From assembly GCF_001468395.1 (NCBI RefSeq), contig NZ_LNSG01000004.1, positions 62,001 through 126,000 on the forward strand: 64,000 nt of DNA. Direction: 5' to 3'. The translations under genes were made by a program, and so were the position numbers. Position 1 is the stretch's first letter. The number at the start of each line of letters is the position of its first letter. Positions 53,105-62,262 of the stretch are shown in pieces. The notes under the pieces are model-generated. The model had not been told where the DNA came from, made no database searches, and saw nothing but the letters and a program-made list of their open reading frames with translations. This DNA is from Sphingopyxis sp. H073. GTDB taxonomy: Bacteria; Pseudomonadota; Alphaproteobacteria; Sphingomonadales; Sphingomonadaceae.

Positions 53105-53551
53105 ATGACCACCCGTCTCCGCCACGTCGCGATCGCATCAGCCGACCCCGACAATTCGGTCGGCTTCTTCACCGACGTGCTCGGCTGGACCCTCGCCGGC
53201 AAGATCGATAGCCGCAACGCGCGCGGCTATTATGTGACCGACGGCCACATCAATATCGCGCTGCTCTGCTTCAAGAACCGCCCCGCCGCCGGGATGGAGT
53301 TTCCCGAGGGCTACACGGGGCTGCACCACATCGGCTTTCAGTGCGACGACATCGCTGCGGTCGTCGAGCGCTTCGAAAATTCGGGCTACGCGCCGCGCCA
53401 CGACGTCAATCTGGCGCAGGGTCTTGGCAAGAATCCGGCGAAGGACAATGCCGAATACAAGATGACCGGGCCGGAGAATGTGATGGTCGACGTTTCCGAA
53501 CGCGGCTGGGCCGGGACCGAAAGCTTCAAGGGCGCGCCGCCGGCCGCCTGA
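53105..53551 (+). CDS. VOC/glyoxalase family protein
   Basis: A 148-residue protein with two beta-alpha-beta-beta-beta modules. His7 in RLRHVAIAS and His near 78 in GLHHIGFQCDD are metal-ligand positions; an acidic residue lies in NVMVDVSERGW near 130. Probably a small metal-dependent lyase, isomerase or dioxygenase acting on a pathway intermediate. ATG at 53105 follows GAAAGGCC. Last gene before a strong terminator. Confidence 0.8.
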   Translation: MTTRLRHVAIASADPDNSVGFFTDVLGWTLAGKIDSRNARGYYVTDGHINIALLCFKNRPAAGMEFPEGYTGLHHIGFQCDDIAAVVERFENSGYAPRHDVNLAQGLGKNPAKDNAEYKMTGPENVMVDVSERGWAGTESFKGAPPAA

Positions 53552-53578
53552 CAGGCGAGGCCTCCCCCTCGAAACTCG

Positions 53579-53612
53579 AAGGCCGCCGGAGCATCGCTCC
53601 GGCGGCCTTTCC
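53579..53612. terminator. strong bidirectional terminator
   Basis: AAGGCCGCCGGAGC (53579-53592), loop ATC, GCTCCGGCGGCCTT (53596-53609): 14 perfect pairs followed by T residues on the plus strand and A/T on the other. It separates the convergent VOC and decarboxylase genes. Confidence 0.85.
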
Positions 53613-53629
53613 TTGTTCGCTGCTGAGGT

Positions 53630-54646
53630 TCAAAGATTCAGGAAGGCGCGCGAATTGCCGCTGAAGATCTTCGCCTTCTGTGCCGCGGTCAGCCCGTTAT
53701 GCCCGCGCACCAGCGCGCCTATGTCCTGCTCGCCGAGCGGAAAGGGATGGTCGGAGCCCAGAAGCACGCGATCCTCGCCCATGACGTCGATCAGCAGGCT
53801 CAGTGCGCGCGGATCGAAGACCGCTGAATCGACGAAGAAACGGTCGACGTAGCTCGAGGGCGGATTGGGGCAGTCGGCGCGGACGATGTCGCGATATTTC
53901 CACGCATTCTCGACCCGCCCGAGCAGGAAGGCGAAGCTGCCGCCGCCATGGCCGAAACAGATGCGCAGGCTCTTGGGCAAGCGATCGAAAGCACCTGACA
54001 GGATCAGCGACAGGATCGACAATTGCGTCTCGGCGGGCATCGCGACGAGCCAGGGCAGCATATATTTGGGCATACGCTCGCGCGCCATCATGTCCCACGG
54101 ATGGACCAGCACCGCGGCGCCGATCTCGGCGCAATGCGTCAGGAAGGTCAATATGCCCTCGTCGTCGAGGTTGCGCAGCCCCATATGGTTGCCGATCTGG
54201 ACCCCCAGATGACCGCTCTCCATCGCCCGGCTCGCTTCGGCGCACGACAGCTCGATGTCCTGCAAGGGCACCTGCGCCAGCGCCTTCATCCGGCTCGGCG
54301 CATGGCTGCAAAAGACCAGCGCCTCGTCGTTGAAGCGGCGCGCGCAGTCGAGCGCCAGACCGGCCGGGCGGCTGTAGCCGAACATGATCGGGGTCGCGCA
54401 GATGATCTGGAGGTCGATGCCCTGCTCGTCGAGCGCCTCGACCCGGCGCGCCGGATCCCAGAGAATATCGTCGACCGGGCGGAACTCCTTGTCGCCTTGC
54501 ATGATGAAGCCCTTCCCCGCCCCATCGTCACGCAGCCAGGGCAGTCCCTCCACCTGCGCACGCGCGCGATAGGCCGCGTCCATCGCGGGAAAGAAGTGGC
54601 TGTGCATGTCGATCACCGCCGCCTGCCTTGCGCCATCGTCCGTCAT
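53630..54646 (-). CDS. nbaD: 2-amino-3-carboxymuconate-6-semialdehyde decarboxylase (ACMSD)
   Basis: Decarboxylates the product of NbaC to 2-aminomuconate semialdehyde, steering it away from quinolinate. A 338-residue amidohydrolase-fold enzyme: zinc ligands His15 and His17 in DMHSHFFP, His near 180 in VLVHPWDM, active-site His near 230 in CFGHGGGSF and Asp near 297 in [22 protein letters not shown] is typical of ACMSD. Divergent from the LysR gene and separately promoted from the other nba genes. Confidence 0.94.
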   Translation of the reverse strand: MTDDGARQAAVIDMHSHFFPAMDAAYRARAQVEGLPWLRDDGAGKGFIMQGDKEFRPVDDILWDPARRVEALDEQGIDLQIICATPIMFGYSRPAGLALDCARRFNDEALVFCSHAPSRMKALAQVPLQDIELSCAEASRAMESGHLGVQIGNHMGLRNLDDEGILTFLTHCAEIGAAVLVHPWDMMARERMPKYMLPWLVAMPAETQLSILSLILSGAFDRLPKSLRICFGHGGGSFAFLLGRVENAWKYRDIVRADCPNPPSSYVDRFFVDSAVFDPRALSLLIDVMGEDRVLLGSDHPFPLGEQDIGALVRGHNGLTAAQKAKIFSGNSRAFLNL

Positions 54647-54807
54647 GATTGTCGCCGCACCCCTGTCCCATGGTCATCCCGCCGGTCGCCGATGCGCGCG
54701 GGTCATGAGGGTGAGTAACCCCGCTCAGCTATCAACAATAATCCAGAGACTTGCCCACGCTATTACAAAAAGGCTATAACTGTCCCCAACGGGGCGGGAG
54801 ATGCGCG
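54647..54807. promoter_or_regulatory. divergent nbaD / lysR control region
   Basis: A 161-base region between divergent nbaD and the LysR gene, the classical place for a LysR-type site. The A/T-rich part CTATTACAAAAAGGCTATAA (about 54758-54777) has TAT...ATA arms and TATAA next to the regulator start. No exact copy of the 52176 palindrome is present. Confidence 0.35.
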
Positions 54808-55800
54808 ATGCCTAAATTTCACGAGAATTTCCTGCTGAGCCGGCTGAAGCTGCGCCAGCTCCGCCTGCTCACCGCGATCGCCGACGAGGGCACGGTTCTC
54901 AAGGGTTCGCAGGCACTCAACATCGCCCAGCCCGCCGCGACGAAAAGCATCAAGGAGCTGGAGGACGCGCTCGGCGTCCAGCTTTTCGAACGCTCGTCGC
55001 GCGGTGTGACCCCGACCGATTTCGGCCGCGTGATGATCAAACACGCCAAGCTGATCCTCGCCCAGCTCCGCCACGCCAGCGAGGAACTGCAATCGCTCGA
55101 GGAAGGCCTGTCGGGGCGCGTCCATGTCGGGACGTTGCTCGCGGCCTCGACCTCGCTACTCCCGCGCGCGCTTGCGCGGCTCCGCGAGCGACGGCCGGGG
55201 ATCGCGGTGACCGTGGCCGAGGGGACGATCGACCGGCTGATGCCGGGCCTACGCACCGGCGACATCGATGTCGTCTTGGGACGCCTGCCCGAATATCGCG
55301 AGCGCGAGGGACTGAGGCAGGAAGTGCTTTATCTCGACACCGTGTCGATCATGGTTCGCGAAGGCCACCCGCTCACGACCCGTGCATCGCTCACCCTCGC
55401 CGACCTCGTCGATCAGGCGTGGGTGATGCCGCCGACGCAGACGTCCCTACGTCGCCAGATCGACCAGGCGTTTCGCCACGAAGACCTGGAACCGCCGCTC
55501 GACGTGATCGAATCGGTCTCGATCCTGACCAACCACGCCCTGTTGAAAAATACCGACATGCTCGCGGCGATGCCGCATCAGGTGGGCATAGGACAGGCCG
55601 GGCTCGTCGCGCTGCCAGTGACGCTCGAAGGCGCGAATTCCAGAATCGGCGCGACGATGCACGCCAATGTCGAGCTATCCGCGGCGGCCGCCTATTTCAT
55701 GGAGGTCGTCGGTGAGGTCGCTGCGGAGATCCGCGCCGAGCTGGGCCAGGATCAGGACGGGCTCGCCGAGCCGCCCGCCAGTCGCCGCCAGACGAAATAG
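54808..55800 (+). CDS. LysR-type transcriptional regulator
   Basis: A 330-residue regulator. The N-terminal winged helix (about 10-70) has LKLRQLRLLTAIADEGTVLKGSQALNIAQPAATKSIKELEDALG, and the effector domain starts near 103 with VHVGTLLAAS. This start is close to the GbpR/PcaQ-like subgroup (HENFLLSRLKLRQLRLL). ATG at 54808 has GGGAG 7 bases upstream. Divergent from nbaD, it most likely controls nbaD and the 43007-52100 operon with a pathway metabolite as inducer. The 3' end overlaps the permease gene by 49 bases. Confidence 0.92.
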   Translation: MPKFHENFLLSRLKLRQLRLLTAIADEGTVLKGSQALNIAQPAATKSIKELEDALGVQLFERSSRGVTPTDFGRVMIKHAKLILAQLRHASEELQSLEEGLSGRVHVGTLLAASTSLLPRALARLRERRPGIAVTVAEGTIDRLMPGLRTGDIDVVLGRLPEYREREGLRQEVLYLDTVSIMVREGHPLTTRASLTLADLVDQAWVMPPTQTSLRRQIDQAFRHEDLEPPLDVIESVSILTNHALLKNTDMLAAMPHQVGIGQAGLVALPVTLEGANSRIGATMHANVELSAAAAYFMEVVGEVAAEIRAELGQDQDGLAEPPASRRQTK

Positions 55801-57134
55801 GCCGCAGTGATCGCGATCAGCCATGGAACGCCCGCGAACACCGCGACCTGCCAGTCGGCGTCGATCGCCATCGTCACCGTGATCGCGCCGAGCAGTCCGA
55901 GACCCAAAATCTGCGCATAGGGGAAGAAGGGCATCCGCACGGGCAAGCTGCTCGCGTGATGCCGGCGCCGGAACCGCAGGTGGCTGACGAGGATCGCGCT
56001 CCACACGAGCAGCCCGCCGAAGAGCACAATCCCGAACAGATAGTTATAGGCGTAGGGCGTCAGGATCGACAGCGACGCCGCGGCAAGGATGCCGATGCCG
56101 GTGACGATCGTCGCGCGCATCGGCACATGCTGCGCGTTGAGTTCGCCGAACGCGCGCGGCGCATAACCGCCGCGCGCCAGCGAAAAGAGCATCCGCGACC
56201 CGAGGTAAATGCTGGTATTCATCGCCGACAGCGCCGCCGAGGCGACGACGAAATTCATGATCCCCGCCGCATAGGGGATGCCCGCGCTCGCGAACATCTT
56301 CACGAAGGGGCTTTCGGTGACGACCTTCGCCCCCGACTGGGTCCACGGCAGGAAGGCGACAATGATCAACAGCGCGAGGATGTAGAATAGGAACAATCGT
56401 CCCGCCATCGTGCGCAGCGCGGCAGGAATCGCGGTCTTCGGATCCTTCGCCTCGCTCGCGGTGCCGACCACGAACTCGAGTCCCATGAAGGAGAAGAGCG
56501 CCATCAGCACCGCCAGCCACACCCCCGAAAAGCCATTGGGCAGGAAGCCGCCGGGAAGCCCGGTCACATTGTGCAGGCCGATCGGATCGCCGACGATCCC
56601 GGCGATGCGGCTGAGGCCGACGATGATGAAGGCGACGATCGCCGACACCTTGATCACGGTCAGCCAATATTCGACCGACCCGAAATTATGCACTGCGCGC
56701 GTGTTGACCCAGACGACGGTTGCGGCGCTACCGAGCGCCCACATCCACACCGGCATATCGGGGAACCACCAGCCCATATAGATGCCGACCGCGACCGCCT
56801 CGCTGCCGATCAGCAGCATCTGCTGGATCCAGTAGGTATAGCGGACAACGAAGCCTGCGAGCGGCCCCAGGTAGATTTCGGCGTAGGTGCCGAACGAACC
56901 GGCGGTCGGATGGACCACCGCCATTTCGGACAGGCTGAACACCATGATCACCGCGATCAGGGCCGCGATCATATAGCTGACCAGGACGCCCGGCCCGGCA
57001 TAGCCGATCGCGATGCCCGACCCCATGAACAGGCCGGTGCCGATCGCCCCGCCGAGGCCGATCATGATGATCTGCGCCTTGCTCAGCCCGCGCTCGAGCC
57101 CCGCTTCGCGGTCCAGATAGGCCTGTTCTTCCAT
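55752..57134 (-). CDS. amino acid permease (APC superfamily)
   Basis: A 460-residue transporter with twelve predicted transmembrane helices. The APC/AAT signature MIGLGGAIGTGLFMGSG is near 24 and GLEFVVGTASEAKDP near 217. The C-terminal half ends in a basic tail. It lies 21 bases after kynU on the same strand, so tryptophan, kynurenine or another aromatic amino acid is a likely substrate (inference). Confidence 0.9.
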   Translation of the reverse strand: MEEQAYLDREAGLERGLSKAQIIMIGLGGAIGTGLFMGSGIAIGYAGPGVLVSYMIAALIAVIMVFSLSEMAVVHPTAGSFGTYAEIYLGPLAGFVVRYTYWIQQMLLIGSEAVAVGIYMGWWFPDMPVWMWALGSAATVVWVNTRAVHNFGSVEYWLTVIKVSAIVAFIIVGLSRIAGIVGDPIGLHNVTGLPGGFLPNGFSGVWLAVLMALFSFMGLEFVVGTASEAKDPKTAIPAALRTMAGRLFLFYILALLIIVAFLPWTQSGAKVVTESPFVKMFASAGIPYAAGIMNFVVASAALSAMNTSIYLGSRMLFSLARGGYAPRAFGELNAQHVPMRATIVTGIGILAAASLSILTPYAYNYLFGIVLFGGLLVWSAILVSHLRFRRRHHASSLPVRMPFFPYAQILGLGLLGAITVTMAIDADWQVAVFAGVPWLIAITAAYFVWRRLAGGSASPS

Positions 57135-57155
57135 TTTCGCTCCCTCGCGCGCCGT

Positions 57156-58409
57156 TCAGGTGACGGCTTCGCGTGCCTGATATTCGGATTGTTTCCAAAT
57201 GTCGCCGTCCATGATCGCCACGAGACGGTCGACGGCGTCCCATACATCGACAAAGCGGACATAGAGCGGGGTGAAGCCGAAACGCACCGTATCGGGGGCG
57301 CGGAAATCGCCGATCACGCCCGCCGCGATCAGCGCACGCATGATCGGATAGCCCTCGACGTGCGCGAAGGATACCTGGCTGCCGCGCGCGGCCGCCTCGC
57401 GCGGCGAGGCGAGCGTGAAGCCGTGCCCCGCGCAGCGCGTCTCGACGAGGCGGATGAACAGATCGGTGAGCGCCATCGACTTGGCGCGGATCGCCGCCAT
57501 GTCGGCTGCCAGATGGATGTCGATCCCGGTTTCGACGAGCGCCATCGACAGGATCGGCTGGGTGCCGATCAGGAACTGGCGAATATCCCGCTGCGGGCGA
57601 TAGCCGGGTTCGAAAGCGAAGGGCGCGGCGTGACCCCACCAGCCGGTCACGGGCTGCAGCGCCTGTCCCTGGTGCCGCTCCGCCGCGAAGAGGAACGCGG
57701 GCGAGCCCGGGCTTCCGTTCAGATATTTATAGGTGCAGCCGACCGCGAAGTCGGCACCCGCGCCATTCAGGTCGACCGGCATCGCCCCCGCGCTGTGGCA
57801 CAAATCCCAGATCGCGAGCGCCCCTGCGGCATGGGCGCGTTCGGTGATCGCCGCCATGTCGTGGATATGACCCGTCTTGTAGTGGACATGGGTGATCGCG
57901 ACCGCAATCGTGTCCCCGTCTATGGCGCCCGCAATCTCGTCCTTTTCGCAGAGACGCACCGTCACGCGCCCTCCGGTCGCCGCGGCGACGCCCTCTGCGA
58001 TATAATTATTGGTCGGGAAATTGCTGCCCTCGAGGATCAGCACGCTGCGGTCGGGGCGCAGCGCGACCGCAGCGGACAGCACCTTGAACAGGTTCTGGCT
58101 CGTCGAATCGCAGATCACGACCTCGCCCGGCGCGGCGCCGATCAGCGGCGCCAGCTTGTCGCCGAGGCGCACCGGCAGGTCGAACCACCCGGCGCTGTTC
58201 CAGCTCTTGATGAGGTCGATGCCCCATTCGCGCGTCACGACATCCTGCGCGCGCGCCGCTGCCCCCTTCGGCATCGCGCCGAGCGAATTGCCGTCGAGAT
58301 AGATCATCCCCTCGGGCAGGGCGAAACGGTCGCGCAGCGGCGCCAGGGGGTCGGCGCGATCGAGCGCCGCGCAGGCAGCGCGGTCGAGATTGGCGGCATC
58401 AAGCGTCAT
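57156..58409 (-). CDS. kynU: kynureninase
   Basis: PLP enzyme that cleaves kynurenine or 3-hydroxykynurenine to (3-hydroxy)anthranilate and alanine. A 417-residue fold-type I protein: FPTNNYIAEG near 131, PLP contacts Asp202 and His205 in WDLCHSAGAMPVDL, Schiff-base Lys228 in GCTYKYLNGSPGSPAF. It supplies the substrate of NbaC. Tryptophan dioxygenase, formamidase and kynurenine monooxygenase are absent from the window. Its start overlaps the aldehyde dehydrogenase gene by 11 bases. Confidence 0.95.
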   Translation of the reverse strand: MTLDAANLDRAACAALDRADPLAPLRDRFALPEGMIYLDGNSLGAMPKGAAARAQDVVTREWGIDLIKSWNSAGWFDLPVRLGDKLAPLIGAAPGEVVICDSTSQNLFKVLSAAVALRPDRSVLILEGSNFPTNNYIAEGVAAATGGRVTVRLCEKDEIAGAIDGDTIAVAITHVHYKTGHIHDMAAITERAHAAGALAIWDLCHSAGAMPVDLNGAGADFAVGCTYKYLNGSPGSPAFLFAAERHQGQALQPVTGWWGHAAPFAFEPGYRPQRDIRQFLIGTQPILSMALVETGIDIHLAADMAAIRAKSMALTDLFIRLVETRCAGHGFTLASPREAAARGSQVSFAHVEGYPIMRALIAAGVIGDFRAPDTVRFGFTPLYVRFVDVWDAVDRLVAIMDGDIWKQSEYQAREAVT

Positions 58410-59841
58410 GAAAACATATTACCTTCGTCTGCGACATTTCGCGCGCGGCGAAGCGCACGCCTTCGCGTCCCATATTGCCCCGCCCTGCCCCGCCGAACGG
58501 CATGGCGTCGAGCCGGTAGTCGGTCGAATCATTGACCATCACCCCCGCCGCGCGCAGCCGCCCGGCGGCATGGCGCGCAGTGCGGAGCGATTCGGTGAAC
58601 ACCGCCGCGTGGATCGCATAGTCGGCGCGATTGGCCGCATCGATGGCTTCGTCAAGCTCGGCGAAGCGGAACAGGCTGGCGACCGGACCAAAGGCTTCGT
58701 CACACGCGACGCGCGCATCGCCCGGAACATTTTCGAGCAGCGTGGGCCGAACCAGCGTCCCAGCCCGCTCGCCGCCTGTCAGGAGCGTCGCCCCGCGCGA
58801 TACCGCCTCAACCGTCCACGCGACGATCCGCTCGGCCTCCGCTACCCCGATCATCGGACCGACGTCGGTCGCGGAATCGGTGGGGTCGCCGACATGCAGT
58901 GCGCGCGCCGCCGCGACCAGCGCATTGCGAAACGCATCGTAGATCGCGTCGTGGACATAGATACGCTGGACGCCGATGCAATTCTGCCCGGCAGCGCCGA
59001 ATGCGCCCGATGCGCAGGCGGCGGCAGCCCGTTCGATATCGGCGTCGTGCATCACGATCACCGGCCCGTTGCCGCCGAGTTCCATCGCGAGACGCTTGAT
59101 CCCGGCAGCGCGGCAGATCGCTTCGCCGACGCGCGCGCCGCCGGTGAAGCTGATCATCGCGACGTCGGCATGACCCGTCAGTGCGTCGCCGAAATCCTCG
59201 CCGCGCCCGGTCAGCAGGCAGAGCGCTTCCTTGGGCAGTCCGGCGGCGAGCAACAGCCGCGCCAGCATGATCGCGACGAGCGGCGCCTGTTCGGCAGGCT
59301 TCAGTATCACCGCATTGCCTGCGGCGAAGGCCGGGCCGAGCTTGTGGCAGACGAGGTTGAGCGGATCGTTGAACGGCGTGATCGCTGCGATCACTCCGAC
59401 GGGCTCATAGACATAATGGCCCGAGCGTGCTTCGCCGCCCGGAAAGCCGTCGAACGCGATTGTTTCGCCCGCGAGCCGTACCGCCTCTTCGGCCGAGAGG
59501 CGCAGCGTGTTCACCGCACGCGCCACTTCGTGCCGTGCGCTGCGGATTGGTTTGCCCGTCTCGGACGTGATCGCGGCGGCAAATCGTCCGGCATCGCCTT
59601 CGAGCGCGGTTGCGGCGGCATGGAGGATGCGCCCGCGTTCACCGGTCGACAGCAGGCGCATCGCCTCGGCCCCGCGCAGCGCGCTCGCGACGGCGCGCTC
59701 GACATGCCCGGCGTCCGCGCAGGCAACTGCGTCGATCGGCCGCCCTGTCCACGGATCGACCACCGCCATCGTCTCGTCCGCCGCCTCCCAGCGACCGTCG
59801 ATCAGCAGCGATCGGCCCCCGCCCACCGCGGCATGCATCAT
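58399..59841 (-). CDS. aldehyde dehydrogenase, partner of the ThDP enzyme
   Basis: A 480-residue ALDH with TPFNDPLNLVCHKLGPAFAAGN near 145, catalytic Glu in MELGGNGP near 240 and Cys in GQNCIGVQRIYV near 275. The TPFNDPLN word resembles lactaldehyde/phosphonoacetaldehyde-type subfamilies rather than NbaE. It overlaps the ThDP-enzyme gene by 4 bases and kynU by 11 bases. It may oxidise the aldehyde released by that decarboxylase. Confidence 0.88.
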   Translation of the reverse strand: MMHAAVGGGRSLLIDGRWEAADETMAVVDPWTGRPIDAVACADAGHVERAVASALRGAEAMRLLSTGERGRILHAAATALEGDAGRFAAAITSETGKPIRSARHEVARAVNTLRLSAEEAVRLAGETIAFDGFPGGEARSGHYVYEPVGVIAAITPFNDPLNLVCHKLGPAFAAGNAVILKPAEQAPLVAIMLARLLLAAGLPKEALCLLTGRGEDFGDALTGHADVAMISFTGGARVGEAICRAAGIKRLAMELGGNGPVIVMHDADIERAAAACASGAFGAAGQNCIGVQRIYVHDAIYDAFRNALVAAARALHVGDPTDSATDVGPMIGVAEAERIVAWTVEAVSRGATLLTGGERAGTLVRPTLLENVPGDARVACDEAFGPVASLFRFAELDEAIDAANRADYAIHAAVFTESLRTARHAAGRLRAAGVMVNDSTDYRLDAMPFGGAGRGNMGREGVRFAAREMSQTKVICFHDA

Positions 59842-61466
59842 GGCTTGTCCCTGCGCAGCACCAGTTCGTCATATTCGCGGCTGTCGAGCAGCGCCTCGAC
59901 GATCACCGGCCCGTCGGCGGCAAAGCCCGCCTCGAGCGCCGCGCGGAACTCGGCGGGATCGCGCGCGACCGTCACCGGAACGCCGAACAGCGACGGGCCG
60001 CCGATCGTCCCTTCGGCGCGCACCGGCGTGCCGTAAATCGGGTTCTGTTTCTTTTCCTGCTTGATGCGGATCAGCGCGAGATCATTGTCGGTGAAGATCA
60101 CGATGACCAGCGGCAGCTTCTCGCGCACCGCGGTCGCCAATTCACCGGCGGTCATCAGGAAGCCGCCATCGCCGAGCACGCAGCACACCGGCGTATCGGG
60201 GCGGCTGAGCTTCGCCGCGATCGCGGCAGGGAGTCCGAAGCCCATCGCCGACCAGCCGTTGGTCATGATCTGCGTGCCGGGCTTCGGCGTCCGCCAATGC
60301 TGCCCGATCAGATGCGTGTGCGCACCGACGTCGCAGGTCATGATGCCCTCGTCGGGCAGGACGTCGCGCAGCACATCGAGCGCGGCGCAGGGACCGAACG
60401 GCCCGTCGCGGCCGACGAGCTTGGCGAACATCGCCGCCTTGCGCTCCGCAAGTGCCAGGAGATCCCATGCCTTGGGCCCGGCCGGCAGCGCGATCAGCGC
60501 GTCGAGCGCGGGGGCGATCGCCCCGACGACCTCGGCGACGACGGGATGCATGTCGCGATCGATATCGGCGGGGACGACGTCGATGCTCGCAAGCGCCAGC
60601 CCGTCCTTCATCCAGCTTTCATAATTGAACTCGATCGGGTCATAGCCGACCGCGACGACCAGATCGGCCTCGGCATGGGTTTTCCCGACCATGTCGGACA
60701 GCGCGTGGAACAGGACGCCGGCATAGTTGGGGTGATCCTCGGCCACCATGCCCTTCGCCATCGGGGTCAGCAGCACCGGCAGGCCAAAACGCTCGGCGAG
60801 CGCGACGATGCGGTCCTCGATCCGCGCATGGACGGCGCCGAGGCCGATCGCCAGAACGGGTTTTTCGGCCACCGTGAAAGCGGCGACCAGCGTATCGATG
60901 TCGGCCGTTGCGGGAGCAGGCACGGGATCGGCAGCAATCGTGCCGATGGTCGCCGCCTCGACCGCATCCGCGCTCATGCCCTGCGGCAGCCCGACGTGGA
61001 CCGCGCCGGGACGGCCCGACAGCGCGATGCGCGCGGCATCGGCAAGCGTCGCCACCGCGCCGTCGGCCTCGATCCGCATGGTCGCCTTGGTGAGCGGCGC
61101 GAACAGCGCCTGATGGTCGATCGCCATCTGTACCGTTCGGCCGCGCAGCGATGCGGGCATTTCGTCGGTCAGCGCGAGCATCGGCGAGCGGTCGAGCGTT
61201 GCCCCGCCGACCCCCGTCGCGAGGTTGGTCGCACCGGGCCCAAAGGTGCCGAAGCAGACGCCGGGCACGCCGGTCAGCCGGCCGCAGACGTCCGCCATGA
61301 AGCCCGCGCCGCCCTCGTGGCTCGTCAGCACGAAGTCGATGCCGTCGGTGGTGCGGATCGCCTCCATATAGTCAACCCATCCGCCGCTCGGCACGCCGAA
61401 GACGTGGCGCACGCCCATGTCGCGGAGCGCGCCCACGACATTGCGGGCAACATTGGTCGATTTCAT
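59838..61466 (-). CDS. thiamine-diphosphate enzyme, acetolactate synthase-like (probable 2-oxoacid decarboxylase)
   Basis: A 542-residue three-domain ThDP enzyme. The PYR domain has catalytic Glu in TSHEGGAGFMAD near 50 and GPGATNLATG near 76. The central domain begins near 185. The PP domain has the ThDP/Mg motif GDGGFLMTAGELATA near 435 with the downstream Asn in FTDNDLALIRI. ATG at 61466 is preferred because AAGGA lies 6 bases upstream. No regulatory subunit or FAD-specific extension is evident. Substrate unknown; coupling to the ALDH suggests decarboxylation. Confidence 0.85.
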   Translation of the reverse strand: MKSTNVARNVVGALRDMGVRHVFGVPSGGWVDYMEAIRTTDGIDFVLTSHEGGAGFMADVCGRLTGVPGVCFGTFGPGATNLATGVGGATLDRSPMLALTDEMPASLRGRTVQMAIDHQALFAPLTKATMRIEADGAVATLADAARIALSGRPGAVHVGLPQGMSADAVEAATIGTIAADPVPAPATADIDTLVAAFTVAEKPVLAIGLGAVHARIEDRIVALAERFGLPVLLTPMAKGMVAEDHPNYAGVLFHALSDMVGKTHAEADLVVAVGYDPIEFNYESWMKDGLALASIDVVPADIDRDMHPVVAEVVGAIAPALDALIALPAGPKAWDLLALAERKAAMFAKLVGRDGPFGPCAALDVLRDVLPDEGIMTCDVGAHTHLIGQHWRTPKPGTQIMTNGWSAMGFGLPAAIAAKLSRPDTPVCCVLGDGGFLMTAGELATAVREKLPLVIVIFTDNDLALIRIKQEKKQNPIYGTPVRAEGTIGGPSLFGVPVTVARDPAEFRAALEAGFAADGPVIVEALLDSREYDELVLRRDKP

Positions 61467-61562
61467 GCGCGATCCTTCATGCAAGAGCCGTTCTGGCAAT
61501 CGGCCTAGGCGCGTCCGCCATAAACAAATAATACCGAATGACCGCCGCGATATACCTATGCG

Positions 61563-62246
61563 TTATATAAAGCGGTTCGCGATCGTCCCGACGCCCTCGA
61601 CCCCGCCCTCGACCAGGTCGCCGGCGACGATACGGCCGACGCCCGCCGGCGTGCCGGAGTAGATAAGGTCACCCGCCTTGAGTTCGACGTAGGTCGACAG
61701 TTCGGCGACGATATCGGCGACCGGCCAGATCATGTCGGCGATGTCGTCCTCCTGCCGCGCCTCGCCATTGACCGTCAGCCAGATCCGCGCCTTGGCGGGA
61801 TGACCGATCTCTTCGGCGCGGCGGATCGGCGAGATCACGGCGCTGGCGTCGAAGCCCTTTGCCATGTCCCACGGCCGCCCCGCTGCCTTCGCGTCGGCCT
61901 GCAGATCGCGGCGCGTCAGGTCATTGCCGACCGCGTAGCCGAAGATCGTTTCGACGGCCCTGTCCTGCGCGATGTCGCGCCCGCCGCTGCCAAGCGCCAC
62001 AACCAGTTCGATCTCGTGATGCAGGTTCGCGGTGCGCGGCGGCATCGCGATATCCGCGTTCGCTTCGACCAGCGCGTCGGCAGGCTTCGAAAAGAAGAAA
62101 GGCGGCTCGCGATCGGGCGCACCGCCCATCTCGCGCGCATGCTCGGCATAATTGCGGCCGACGCAGAAGATGCGCCGAACGGGGAAACGGTCGTCGCTTC
62201 CCGCGATCTCTACGGTCGGCACGGCAACGGAAAACGGCAGGCTCAT
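61563..62246 (-). CDS. fumarylpyruvate hydrolase-like FAH family protein
   Basis: A 227-residue FAHD1/NagK-type enzyme: [18 protein letters not shown] near 24, metal-binding [14 protein letters not shown] near 76, [10 protein letters not shown] near 107 and [16 protein letters not shown] near 191. Such enzymes hydrolyse acylpyruvates or decarboxylate oxaloacetate. It is shorter than, and not a recent copy of, the FAH protein at 50190. 96 bases separate it from the ThDP enzyme gene, and it may share a transcript with the lipoprotein upstream. Confidence 0.88.
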   Translation of the reverse strand: MSLPFSVAVPTVEIAGSDDRFPVRRIFCVGRNYAEHAREMGGAPDREPPFFFSKPADALVEANADIAMPPRTANLHHEIELVVALGSGGRDIAQDRAVETIFGYAVGNDLTRRDLQADAKAAGRPWDMAKGFDASAVISPIRRAEEIGHPAKARIWLTVNGEARQEDDIADMIWPVADIVAELSTYVELKAGDLIYSGTPAGVGRIVAGDLVEGGVEGVGTIANRFI

Positions 62247-62262
62247 GGCATGATCCTCGGCA

